A stretch of 64,000 nt of DNA, from positions 25,522,479-25,586,478 of the forward strand of contig NW_019211455.1 in NCBI RefSeq assembly GCF_002443255.2. The letters are read 5' to 3'. How positions within the stretch are numbered: the stretch's first letter is position 1; every line of letters begins with the position of its first letter. Positions 38,464-51,165 of the stretch are shown here, one piece after another. The stretch comes from Varroa destructor (taxonomy: Eukaryota > Arthropoda > Arachnida > Mesostigmata > Varroidae). A program made the position numbers and the translations under genes. The notes below the pieces were generated by a model. The model worked only from the letters and a program-made list of their open reading frames with translations. It was not told the DNA's origin and ran no database searches.

Positions 38464-41400
38464 GTTGGATTATAGCGGTTGCTGTCACAATATATCTGCG
38501 TTGTATAAAAGCACTGCACTAACCGACATATAAAGATAACCGAATACTCTTTGCACAACGTAATATTATGTGCTCTCTTGAAGTTTTGTTATACGTCATT
38601 GTATATGGACTAATTACACTTAAATGTATAATATTCTGGGCCTCATCTTGCAAGTTCCCGGCATCTGACGGTCAGAAGCACTAATACAACGTCTATAACA
38701 AAACAAGATAACTGTGACACTCATTTTGACGAATGTTGGGAGAGTTACTCGAAGCGGTCTGACTGTCTGCGATAGCTTAAAATATTTATTAACAGTCGAT
38801 AGGTTCAACTATGCAGACCTTTATGCAACAAGAAGGGAGGGAAAATCATTTCTAAAGAATTTTCAGCAGACTAAGCTACAGAGAAAGTATCATTTGGCAT
38901 CTCCCTTACTAACATAGGTATTTTTATTGACCGAGCGGTAATACTCCACCCTTTAACCTTTTTGTTTACCATTGGTAATATCGCCCGTGCCTTGTGTGAG
39001 ACCTGTACAGAGCGACTTTTCCCGTCTTTTAAGAAGCTTAGTCTGTAGATCCATAATTTTTATGTGTTTGTCTCGATAGTGTCAGCTTTCTCGAGCTGAA
39101 CTAATAAACTTCATTAAGTGTGCGCCCTTTTTTTAGTGCCTGGTCCTATGTCAGAATTTGATTGAATTCTACGATCCCGTTGGGCTTTTTCCGAGAGTCT
39201 ATGTTACATAGCAGCTCTATGGATTTGCAGGGAGGTTGAAAAAGGTTACACAACCTATGCCACTGTATTTTGCAAAGTATATTGATTTACTACAATCCGA
39301 TGCGAGTTTTAACCGTATTGAAAAAAACGATACTGAAAAGCTGACTAAAATCGACTTTCTCCAAGACGTCAAAGAAGCTGTACGTCAAGATGTTTCAACA
39401 CGAAACAAAGCCGATCAACACGAGAAGCTCTTCCAGTGTTTCAACAGAGCATTTAAGACAGCTTATAAGAACCATTTTTTCAAACAGCACAAGGAATTTT
39501 TTAATCAATAATGTATCCAATGTGAATAGTTATCTATATTATTCGAAAACGTCTCTCTTAAAGATTAGCAATTAGTCTCGTTAAGGGTAGCATCGTAAAA
39601 ATGAGGACAGCTCAATTTTGAATTTAGTCCTTACTATGGATATGAACTTTCAGTGATAAACCTACCGGCTATTGTATATGCACGTATTGTGCATTTCGTA
39701 TGTGCTTACGGGCCAGTAGCCTCGAGGCTAAACTTCAAAGTCTCGATTCAACCTTTCGTATGACGACGTCGAAGCAGCGTTCTCACGGTCTTGGAATGTT
39801 CGAAGCGTTCAAATGGTCGGAATGAAAAACCCAGCAACTACGGCCCGGCTTACTTCAACGTCTACCCGCTAAAAAAACAAATGGAAACGTACATGATAGA
39901 GACACTGAATCGTAAATTGACATGCCTTGTGGGTGATCTAGCGCTTCTGTAAGAAAAATGTGTGTGTATTTTCTGCTAGTTCCGTGTAGTCTGTCCGTAG
40001 AATATTTTCAATATGTAAGTTTCCGGTCAAGCAATGAGACAGCAATCTCGTACGGCGTTCAGGCGGCTGGCTGTTTCGAGCGATTAATACTCTGAGAGGT
40101 TACGAGCGCGTTTAGATATCTTAGGGTCTATCGGTTGCCAACTTACTCGCTCTCTATTAAATAATTGCCGTCGGCGAACAGTTCTGTTCCCACTGTTTTC
40201 GAGCTACGAAAGCTTTCGTTCAAGAGGTCAGACTTAGATAAATAGACATGGCATAAAATGTATATATATATATACATGGCGTCGGCGCGTTTCCGTACAA
40301 TCAGCAATGTGCAAGTGAAAGCCTCTTCTAGCGCTTTTACTCGACTCAATCACCTTCGGCGCTCGAGAAAGTCTTGGAGATATCGGGCACTGCAGTATCT
40401 CACTCAGTATTTCGCTAGGTCATCGTAGAACCGAATCTGCCCAAATGACTACTTACGCTTTTTCATAGTAAAGGAGATTATGGCCTGATTACTTTGATAG
40501 TTACCTCTAAGCATAACCTTACCAGATTATCCGTACCCGTGATCCACACATACTTAGTCATGGCCAAAAATGTGCTCACATGAAACAAGTGAAGTTTCCT
40601 AGTCATGCGATGCCACTGTTGTTACATATCGTATTTGCCTGCTTGTATATAATCACTACCTCTACATAGAGTCTATCGTTTGCTTTCGGCACACATTAGA
40701 CGGGATTTTCAGCATCGAATTGGGCGGGGAAAGCTTTAATGGCCCCAGGGTTCACATTTCATTGTAATCATCATACACAGTTAATATATTGATATAACTG
40801 TCGATAAAAGCGATATAAGACGAGTTTACTCGACCTACCATCCTGTTCAATATGCATTACGCCTTATAAGCTATGCATGTATGTGTTTGCGCACGACCCT
40901 ATGTGATTTGTACGAGAATCTTGATGCATTTCTCCAAAAAGGCTCAAATGAAACAATAAAAAAAGCCTTTTTGCCCTGTTTCCGTCCTCCGATATATTCC
41001 TAATCAAACTGGTCCTCTTTTTAGGACGGCTGGAAGGTGGGTAGGGAAAGCATTTATCCTGTTTGAGTGAAGTCCAGCATAAGGGAGCACCGATGTTATA
41101 GCCTAGCCTTAGTGTCAACAATGGGCGTGCGGCAGGTTGATAGGAGCTTTCGCATTCTTTTAAGCCTAGAATAGAGATATAGGAGCTTTATAAAAAAATA
41201 AAAAACAAAATTGTAAACGTGATTTTTATTAAAAAAATATATATGATTTGTCCAAACCGTTTACACAACTTGCATATAAACACATAACTAAAACAAATTC
41301 TTCTGTTGGTCCTTCAACGTTGTCTGCTTCCCGCCACGATAGAGCCTTAACAAAAGATTTTAGACTGAGAACAACTAGGTGCAAAGTTGTCCTGTGAACA

Positions 41401-41603
41401 TAAGGTATGTTAAAACGTAGTTAAGGCTTCCATTAGGCACCAAATTTTGCTTTTCTGAAAAGAAAATATCGACGGCAAATACTTAATTGCCATCTGCTGT
41501 TGTCTATTACTGCCTTTTACTCTAAATACAGTACAAAAAACATGAAGCGTGAAATATCAAATCTAAACGAACAAAGTTTGCATGTTACTTTGTTAAATTG
41601 CAG
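38464..41603 (+). other. Intron 5 of the MAM gene
   Basis: 3140 bases, AT-rich. One unassigned open frame (39231-39511) after an acceptor-like TTTGCAG is described separately. A (TA)7 tract lies at 40261-40274. Nothing else was recognised. Confidence 0.55.
39231..39511 (+). CDS. Possible unassigned terminal exon
   Basis: After ATTTGCAG (ending 39230) a frame runs open for about 93 codons to a TAA. The peptide is hydrophilic, Lys/Asn/Phe-rich and helix-prone (for example MPLYFAKYIDLLQSD, ending KQHKEFFNQ). No known family was recognised. It cannot be part of the MAM gene, because exons 5 and 6 join directly within the domain. It may be the last exon of a nested gene or a chance open frame in AT-rich sequence. 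Confidence 0.2.
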
Positions 41604-41777
41604 GGTTTTTGCATATCCTTCTTTTACGCAATCGAAGGTCTCTCGGTAGACCGTTTGCGGGTGATCGTCATGGACGTGAACACATTTGAAAACATCACCG
41701 TCTGGGAGAGCGACGACAACTTCGATGGGAAGTGGCAGAAGGGTGAAGTCGCGTACACTTACGGGTGGCCTCATCAG
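41604..41777 (+). CDS. MAM-domain protein, coding exon 6 (MAM 1, central part)
   Basis: 174 bases, phase 0 on both sides, with acceptor TTAAATTGCAG and donor GTACGA. It encodes residues 281-338. GFCISFFYAIEG supplies the third conserved MAM cysteine (Cys283) and the C-x-x-F-x-Y motif. LSVDRLRVIV follows, matching the usual G-x-x-L-x-V strand. After it come TVWESDDNFDGKWQKGEV, the W-x-x-x...W-x-x-x-x-V segment of the fold, and YTYGWPHQ. It continues directly into IWFEG in exon 7. Length and motif order agree with the family. GC content is clearly above that of the flanking introns. Confidence 0.92.
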
Positions 41778-43243
41778 GTACGAACAAATCGATGGCAAAC
41801 TTTTGCTGCCCCATTCCTATTACTCTTAAGCTTCTTCTCCCATCCGTATATACTTCAGGTTGGATGAAAGTGAGAAATGTAGGGATGGAATCTATTTAAT
41901 ATGGAGCAAACTCAAAATAACATCAACAAAAAACAGCAAAATGTGAGTCTTTTTTTTATTGTCAACTTCTTACATTTAAGACCTTACTTAAATAAAATAC
42001 CAATAAGTTTGGCTTTTCTTGGCTTTCTTTATAGCAGTTATTTTTCAACCTAGTTTCTGATCACTTCTTCACGCGTCTGGTTCTATCACTGAAATGGCGA
42101 CACTGATATTTTAAGGGAATTCTAAGAAAAATAAGTTTGTTCACCGTTTCTGGATTGTCTTAAAATGAGAATCCCCCAGATAGCCGAGAAAAAAGATTGC
42201 ATCTTAAGAAATCACTGTCTGTTGTGCCATGTAAGCCTCTTTTCCGATGAAATTTCCGAAAAAAAAAACTTTCCGACCGCTATCAGGGGATAGTTTCAGG
42301 TTCCCTTGCGCCCCAAATCGTTGAAAAGGATTTGCAGGACACGTAACTTCAGCGAGATGGTCTCTTCCACAACATCTTTAACAAGATTACGTTACTATGC
42401 TCAACTTTTGGGGGTATCAGGTGTATTACGATAACTGACAAACGGACAAGTTTGGAAAGATGGAAAACTTCCATATCGGTTTGGAAGGTTGGAAGAGAAA
42501 GAATGTCTACTGGCATTACGTGACTATTATCCCGATGGCTGTGGCGGTGATGGCGGTGTTCAGAAGCGACGAAATCGGCCCGCCACAGAGGTTGCTTCGT
42601 TAGTGACTTACCCATCCGTTGACGATAACCTGCGCCAGCCATCGAGTAGATGGCTTAATTTATCGATTTTGACCCTCCAGGGTCATCTCTTAATAGTTTT
42701 CCCCGCTTTAAGGTCCCAAGACTCTGAACGCGGAATAAAAAAGAAACGAGAATTCAGAAAGTTACAGAACTCGAGCGAGGCATGAGAAAATGAAGTACAA
42801 GAAAGGGCAGAAAGTGAAAAACGAGGCAAAGATTCGTACAGATTCGCAACGTCCAAATTATGTAAGGGCAATGATGACAAATGCTGTTTACGTACCGTGA
42901 ACTGGACTTGAAGCGGTTTAGAGGGAGTTACTATAGATACCGGCCGTGTATAAGACCGAATGTGTTTCTTTACGTTATTTCGACCTGTTATAACGAATAC
43001 TTTCTTTTTTTAGCTGGGTTTTTGGGACAACTTTTGAGACGCATTGCATTAATTGCACGGACCTCTCTTGAGAACAAGGCTTTCCGATCCAAGATCAACT
43101 AATAGCTAGGGGCTTTCCTTATTGTTTATAGGCCACTAGAGTTAAACTTACCACCGAGATGAACCTATGCATCAACTTGGATACGCATAGGATTCTACGC
43201 AACGCTATTTCCTAGATAGAAAATAATGAAGCAGTCCAAAAGG

Positions 43244-43265
43244 TAGATAGATAGATAGATAGATA
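43244..43265. repeat. (TAGA)n microsatellite
   Basis: Five and a half tandem copies of TAGA/GATA in intron 6. Confidence 0.95.
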
Positions 43266-44937
43266 CCTAGACGAATCGTGAAAAACAACCCGATTACTCT
43301 ACAATTGTGATCTAAAGCAATTTCCAAATATATTGTTTTAACATTGACATAAAATTATTGTTATATTTCTATTATTCCATGTAACATGACGGGTGTACTC
43401 TTGATACGCTACTAGAGAAACTAACACTTTTTTTAAACATTAAGTTCTAGTTTTTTTTGGTTGATTTACATTTTTATTTCAATCCGTTCACTCGGAATAG
43501 AAATAGACAAGACTTGGATAATGATCGGACGTTGTATTTAGGTGGCAATGTTTTGTTGACAATACTACTATTGCAGAGTGGAACTGTTGTGACTAGGTAC
43601 TAGGTATGTACCACTGCACTTAAGCGGTTCTTATAGTCTAGCGAATGACACCTTCACAAGCACTTCCTGACTGCTTCATCCTCGTTCCTATTTATCCAGG
43701 CTTCTTTTTGGCGATTTTTGTAGCTCAAAAACTCGAATTTATTTGCCGTCGCGGGACGCAATCGGGCTCCGAAGCAACCCATGTCAACTGTCAATGGGTC
43801 ATGTGTAAGTCACTATTTGCCGTTTGAATGGCTGCGTCGGCGTCGTCGAAGACGTACGCCCATGTACTGAGGTAAAGGAAGCCTTCACTGCCGACGTTGT
43901 TAAAGAAGGAGGCACCAAAAAAGCGGAAAAAGGGGTCAGAACGGAGGTGAGATCAAGTAGAGCGCGGAGCAAATAACCGTGTGGCGGAAGACGACTCTGG
44001 TATCGGTCCTGCATGGCTGAAACCGCCTCTCGCCGACCGAGAGCTGGAAATAATTTCGCGCAATTATTTTCAGTGCCCCAGACCAAACTGAGCGGGACTG
44101 TAATGAAGGCAAGTTTCGATCTGGTGTACCTTGGACGCATCTTAGCAGGAGAAATAGCACAATATCCAAGTGTCTATTTTTACTGAACTATATAGTTGCT
44201 CTGTAGTTCACAAAAACGGAGGAATTTCTATTAATTTCGATTCCTTCGATTACTGTTGTTAATATCATATATAAATGAATGCAGAGAGTGACCTATAGTT
44301 TTACTACTTTGCGACGACAGAGACTGGTTTCATCTGGGTACCGAGTAAGGGCCTGTACGGCTAATTTGATAAAGATACAATAACACTAAAAAAAAAAATA
44401 GGACAACTTATTCCGATCGAAATTTTGTCACAAGAGCTTTTGTGTAATTTATAACTATATAATTTGAAATTCAGCTCTTGAATGCTTTACAGTTTATAAG
44501 TGTCTTTTCACCTTGGCTTCTGCCAGAATCATTGGCCCAGCAATGTTATGTTATATACGCACAATAAGCACTAATGAAACATCGAGAGCAGTGGCATTTT
44601 TATAGTTCATGAACCAGGCAAACACGATTGTCGGTATGGGCGGGATAATTGCGTAGAACCTTCATGTGTACGTTTGAGCCGTGCGCCATAGGTTACTGCA
44701 GCCCTACTTCATTTGAACTGTTTTGCTGGCATCATCTGGCCGTCCCAGTAATTTCTCACTGCTCCTAGCAAATTCTTGTTTCTTCTCTCATGGGAATACT
44801 TGAAGTTTACGGCACCGGAAAGTTAACTGCGTCCCGAGATCGCCCATGGGGTAGGCAATATTTATCCAGCATGGGCCCACTCCAAATCAAAAGGATCTCT
44901 ACATTGTAGTGTCGTCTAGGGAAAGCTTACGCTTAAG

Positions 44938-44957
44938 GAGAGAGCCATGGCTCTCTC
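44938..44957. repeat. Perfect 20-bp palindrome
   Basis: GAGAGAGCCATGGCTCTCTC is identical to its reverse complement and has no spacer. It could be a dimeric-factor binding site or chance. It is unrelated to the AT palindromes nearby. Confidence 0.85.
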
Positions 44958-45689
44958 AAATCCAAAAAATTTAACACCGACGGAAGTTTTTACCCCGAAA
45001 CTAGCAACTTAGCTGTTTGTTGCACAACATATACGGCGGGTAAGTTTTACTATCATGTCCTGTGGACTGCATGTATCTGAATAGTTACGCGGATAGGTAT
45101 CGTGCAGCCAGAATACAATACATCGATTTTTTGTGGATAAATTGGATAAAAATTGCCCACAAGCAAATTCATATATATTTATATATATATATATAAATAT
45201 ATATTCATGACAAAATAAGAAAGGCCCAATGAAATAAATGTTTAAACTTGGGTTGAACTGAAGTAATGACGAAAATGTAACACACGGCGTCCCTTTGCCA
45301 AGCGGTATCCTGCATGTGCTGGGATAGATAGCCACTGTAGACACCAAGACATCTGAAGCAGGAAGCATGCCTTTATATTGGTGGATCTGAGGGTTTCTGA
45401 TTCGTGAGTCACGACCCTACAATTGGAAGAAATTTAGACTAACATCTGAAACAAGTTTAAAAGGCTGTTCCGGCTGTGTAATAAGCAAACGATAGAGGAC
45501 GAAATACAACCTGATTCGCTTCTGAATTGTACTTTTGAGGTAATCATAACATGGCAAACCCCTAGAAAATAGTAACTTAGACACTCCGCTGGAAATAAAA
45601 TATATTTAATTTATATTAGGTCCTGATTTGTCCATTTGACTTTACGCTAGTATCAATATACTCAAACTTTACCTTCGTATGTTTATAAA

Positions 45690-45750
45690 TAACTATATAT
45701 ACTATATATATATATATAGTTTATATATGTATATATAACTATATATAAAC
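45690..45750. repeat. AT-rich palindromic tract
   Basis: Interleaved (TA)n blocks with shared ACTATATA/TATATAGT ends form nested self-complementary arms. A similar but smaller tract lies at 45174-45204. Likely cruciform-prone microsatellite DNA. Confidence 0.75.
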
Positions 45751-46369
45751 TACAATACTAAATGCCGTTATTCCACAACCTATCAAAGATAAACAGTAGG
45801 GAAAACAGCTGGTGTTAATTTCGAGTTGAGCACTATACAATTACAGAATAGTTTTTCGCGATATTTATTTTCCAATGTGAAACGGTGCAATACTTAGATG
45901 AAACTAGGTTCAAGGCTGGTGCACTTTTGTATCCATACAACTTGCTAATTTTATACTAGCATTAAATAGAGACACTAGACGTCGTCGGCCCGAGACAAAA
46001 GAAGATAGTTGCAGTTAAGCCTTTTTAAAAAGAAAAGGCAAATTGATTATGTACAGTTAAGCTTGATGGCTAAGATATACGGCAAAGATTGTGTAGGAGT
46101 ATCGCTTATCTAAATCAAAGCTCTTCTACGCATCTTACCTTCAGGGACAGGGGCAAGGGAACAGTTTCAGGATTGTTAGTTTACATTACTTCAGAGTTTC
46201 TCTGTCTAGATGCCTTACGTTGCAACATTTACTGCTGAAGGTTTTTTTGTAAGCAACGGTGTACTCTGTGTGCTTAATGCGTATTTCTTTGAGTGGTTTA
46301 CCATGGCAACCATGAACATTCGGCTATCACTGGTTCATGATGTTGGATAGGCCAGTTAAAGAAACCTCA

Positions 46370-46735
46370 GACAAGTCCAGCAAGATCCATCCCGATTAAA
46401 TCAGAATTTAAAAAAAAAAAGGTCTTCAGGTCGCATTGCATTGCCAACGTACATATAACGTGGCGCGGGACATATAACTGTTTTTTCATGAAATAGGCTA
46501 CAAAGTCTTGACATGTGAGGTCACTAGGCCGGCTGAGGGTGACGGTCAGGTGCTACTCCTCGCACTTAAATATGGCCTTAAATTGCTTCTGAACGTCGCC
46601 ATCCTCGTCAAAGTTGCATAGACTGTACTTCACGTTAAAGGTTTTACCTGTATCGAACTTATAGGCCTGCAAGGAACCGCGTTCGATCGAGAACTGGTAG
46701 AGCGGGTACGAAAGGCAAGTGTGACTTTGCTTAAA
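46370..46735 (-). pseudogene. Unassigned broken coding segment
   Basis: On the minus strand a frame is open for 60 codons (46735 to 46556), meets one TAG (46553-46555), then stays open a further 61 codons to a TGA at 46367-46369. The first part is strikingly protein-like: CLSYPLYQFSIERGSLQAYK, then TFNVKYSLCNFDEDGDVQKQ and AIFKCEE. The second part includes HLTVTLSRPSDLTCQDFVAY. It has four to five cysteines and an Asp-rich DEDGD turn, and GC content is higher than in the flanks. I cannot assign a family. A distant resemblance to the C-terminal half of ML (MD-2/NPC2-type) lipid-binding domains was considered but is weak. The single internal stop suggests a decayed exon or element rather than a working gene. 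Confidence 0.4.
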
Positions 46736-49700
46736 TCAAAGGCTTGTTTTGGCTATAAGTGCTCACTTAAAATTAGCATGGGACACCCTCAGGCACCGTC
46801 TCTAGGCCGAACAAAGCCCCAACTAGAGACTGTTTCGTTCCCGTGGCGCGACATCACTAGCATGACCCGTGTATAAGGCATGCGAAGTGCGATATGTATG
46901 TGTACATAATAAATGCCAGTTTTTCTTTCGTGCAAACCTTAAAATAATCTCATCCAACTAATAGCACCAAGAAAACAACAGGCAACATATATGATAATGT
47001 ATTTAGTATAAGTTGAGGCAATTGTTATGGTGAGTGTTATAGTGAGGCAGGTGTTATGTCATAGAAACGCAACAGATTTGAATAAGGGCGGGATATAAAC
47101 AAGCTAGTTTTTTTCTCAATAGTTTTCAAAATAACACATTGTTTTGATTAATTGTAACCCAGCGAAAAGATTGGACCAACACGTTCCAACATACGCACCT
47201 TGATCGATTTTGACATATATTACGTTTTTTTCATTCACCACTAATGATCATTAAGCTTGTGGGATCCAGCCATTCTGATTTCATCAGCCGGCAAGGGTAG
47301 GCGCGCTCACATAAGCTGTAGTCTGCTCTTTTCATTTCCAGATCAACTTTGAAGCTATTCTTGATTAAGATAACTTGAGATTTAAATACAATTCAAGATT
47401 TAGTATATCGGAAAACATAAACAGTTCGGATCCGTGATTGTTCAAATGATCCGACGAAGGCTATTTTCTCTGTGAAAAATACGGTTGCCACCTCTAATGC
47501 ACACAACTATTCCTTCTATTAATACTAAACTCCTGTAAATAATAACCCTATAAGTTAAATATAAATAGTAAAAAGATCAGGTAAATTATCGTAGTCTATC
47601 ATAGCGATCGTTCTTTATATCGAACAGGTAACAGAGAATAAATAGCCTGTTGCTGAATTTTGTGTTGTACATAGAATGTTACTGAGTTTCTAATTTAAAA
47701 AAGCCAGGAGTGGCTGTGTCAGCTCTTGAAGCTCGATATTCCTGTTAGGGTCCGGAACCGGAATATAAAAGACAATATACAATACAATGATAACTCCAGC
47801 TAATACAATTCAACTTTTCTAAATTGACTAATCAACAGATGTGAAATGTAGCTCGTGGTAGAGTTATGTGAAAAAGAATAGTATTGTTTATAAGTTAACT
47901 TCGATTTAAATATTGGTAAGTTTTGTTCTAAGTGCCAGAAACTCCATTCGTCACCTTTATGTAAAGCAGTCAAACAAAGTTCAGCTGTAGAACTACGTGT
48001 TATGGAGCAAGCGTTGTTAGATCTCCATTGATAGCAGGGTACGCCCCAATCGATTTCCAACAGATATATGGTGCGTCCGCTGAGATGTACTTTATGCACT
48101 GAAGACCGCGTTTACCGCTAACGTTTTTATGTTAACATTTACTATGTAGACTGCTGGTTCTACCCTTCTCTATCTTTTCCCTTCTTACTATCAATTTCCA
48201 TGCTTTTGTCTGACAAGCGTCAATTAGCGAGATTTATTAATAAATCACATCAGCGAATGATAAGCAACAGGCTAAAATTTTACTATGAAATCAGCGGTGA
48301 ACAAAGGCCACGTCAGCGTATAAGGGGCAGTGAATCCGTTGCACAAACGATGGACGTTACACGATGTGTACGTACAAATTGCTCGTAACACTGGAGTCAA
48401 TGGAGCTGGAGACCTATATTAATTGTTAGATACAGTTATTCCCCAGCTCCGTCCGGACGTTTGCGTTATAAATGCCCTTATCAAATTATCTTTCAGAATG
48501 TAAAACGTATACATGCGGACGCTGTTTGTAACAACAGCACTGCTTAAAGCGAAGTTATATTCGCTTGAATTTTTGCACGGCTGCCAGTTTTTCTGCACGC
48601 AATTTCAGTATGTTTTCTAGAGCACATGGCGAAAAGTCGCCACCATAATTGATTGGAAGCTTCAGCTCTTACTTCATACTTTTCGTCGGGACAGATTCTG
48701 ATGCTATCCACGCAGACAGTTATATTCCCTGTAAGGTATTTTACTATGAAAGCGATTTTTAATCTTTTTTAAGCGATTCTACTCAGACGTCCTATAAAGT
48801 CTAGTATAATGAAAGTAATTGCGCTTCTGGACCCAGGCGTTATCCAAATGATGAAATTGCACGAAGTAACTGTCTTAGACCCAACAGGTCAAGCAAGGCG
48901 TTTAACTAGGACGACGGAAAAAAACGCAATAGAAAAGCTTTAGGAGGACAAAAAAAAAAGAGAAAACAGTGCGGTATTAAAATAAAAAGTTTGGAGTGGA
49001 GAAAACTCCACTCTCATATGTACATACAAATGTAGAAATATCATTTTCATTTTGTAGCAGATATTGTATGTTTGGTACAATATCTTCTATAAGCAAGCCT
49101 TCATAAATTGTTTCAAGTCATGCATTTGCATTTTACGCGAGTGTCCAAACTCTCTTTCTCCTAGTTAAACCGATACTTACCGGCTGACTTGCCTAACGTG
49201 TACATATCTGAACAGCTGTCAGCCTTACATAGCCTTGCGGAACATACAAACGGTTATCTGGCTCCCAATATGCAGATCTAATGAGGGTTACGGATCGCGT
49301 ATTCACTCGTTTATAAATCCCTACGTGTGTGTGCCCTCTATGTGTCACAATGGAACAGCGTCCTCTGTACTTAAAGTTCCCGTAACTGTTGTCGTTGTGC
49401 GATCCGCGCGATGTACGTTAAAGTACCCGACAGTAACGGCTTAACACGAGTAAACCTGTTTCGATATTGAACCCAAGAAATAATGACAGAAATATGACAT
49501 GAGAATGATTATCTTATTCTCGTCTAGTTTTTTTTCTTACGGTGATGGCGGCGGGAAAATTGCCTACAAAGACGAACCATGCTTTATAACGTCTTTATTT
49601 TTCGAGCTCATTTATTCAGTTCCACAACTTATCACGAATCCTAAAGCGGCTCTTAATGCGTGCGTCTAAGTTTAAATGGTTGACAAGTGCTTCTCTCTGA

Positions 49701-51149
49701 ATACCTATTGGACTTCAAGACTCATTATAAGGCCCAGATCAATATATCATCTAACGTCGTGATTCATCTAAGAATACTGCAGGCTTATGAAACACAATAC
49801 AAAGAGTATACATTCAAGATAACAAACATATGGTCATTTCAGATAAAAAAAAAACGTCAAAAAATGATTGGAAATTGAAGAAAGTTATATCACAGAAAAA
49901 TTTATTACGAAACACTTACCTCTATGTGTTTTTTACGGCCCAGTCGAATCGGGGTACTTTTTCATAACGTTAGTTAAGCTATGCCGCAGCCCAGACAGGA
50001 GTAGTTGCAGAGCCCCGAAGCATTGGGTAGTTGTTTGAGAGAACATGAATACAATACTATACAAAAGTACTTCCACTGTCAACATCAACCTTGCTGTGAA
50101 GATAGATGTACACAAGATTGGTAGCATCTGACAGATTTCTTATAGCAACTAATGGATTTACCGCAATAGGTGCTCAATCCTAAGGAGGAACTTGTCAGAA
50201 ACTTCTGCTTCATGCTAAGCTGTTGGCACACAGCACAAGCAGACAGGTACTTGTTAATGTTCGACGATGTTGTACAGGCTCTATACATTAAAACATTGGT
50301 ATCTTCCAAACAGTGAAGGATAGAACGTACTATGTAACTAGAGCAGAATATCTACAGTTTCCTTCATATGTTCCTTCTACTGAGACAACTTTCATAGTCG
50401 GCGTTTTTTTTCTAATAACAAAAGTGAAATTTCCTTCTTGAGTCTCTAGTTATACAATAGTAGAGGATCAGGGTATTAGGTCGATCAGGCAGGCCTTCGC
50501 TGGCTAGATATAGGCGTGCTGCGAGTATTGCTCGGCCCCAAGTCCTTTGCGCACGTTCGTAGGGAACTCGTCTAAGCGAATTTGTTGACGAACACGTTGC
50601 AAAAATACCAGTATGCCGTTTTAGGTGTCTGTGTGTGTGCGTGATAGAGTACAAGACAGCAGCGTCACTCTCTACATCGATTGGTCTATGGTAATCTTGA
50701 CGGTGCTCAAGCGGACGCTAACAACAAGCTATAGGACGCTGTTTATGCCGGTTAAAACATAAGGAGGTAGTTATTACAGAAGTTTCAAGATACAGGCGAG
50801 TGATGTCTGGGGGCGTCAATTAGTCGACAAAACACGTTTGCTTTGTGCAATCGTATTCACTGTTCACACAGATGTCGTCGACCGATTCATGTACATCAAT
50901 TCAAATATATGCATTAACCAGTCGAATGTAGAGCTTGTTTAGATGCAACTATTCCATTGGCAAGGTTCTGCATGGCCTAGGTTCGTACTTTGGACACATC
51001 CACACTACTGAATAGCTGTAGACAGCCGTATGCAGCAGGACAGGTCATAGCACAATACATACGAAGCTATGCAACATTTCGCAAACTGCGTATACCTACG
51101 TGCTACCATGTCGTTGTATATTTGGCTTTAGAAACGTGCATTCGTGCAT

Positions 51150-51165
51150 GGGGGGGGGGGGGGGG
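51150..51165. repeat. Poly(G) run, 16 bases
   Basis: Sixteen consecutive G on the + strand, rare in AT-rich intronic DNA. It lies inside a 177-codon open frame that is probably not coding. Confidence 0.9.
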
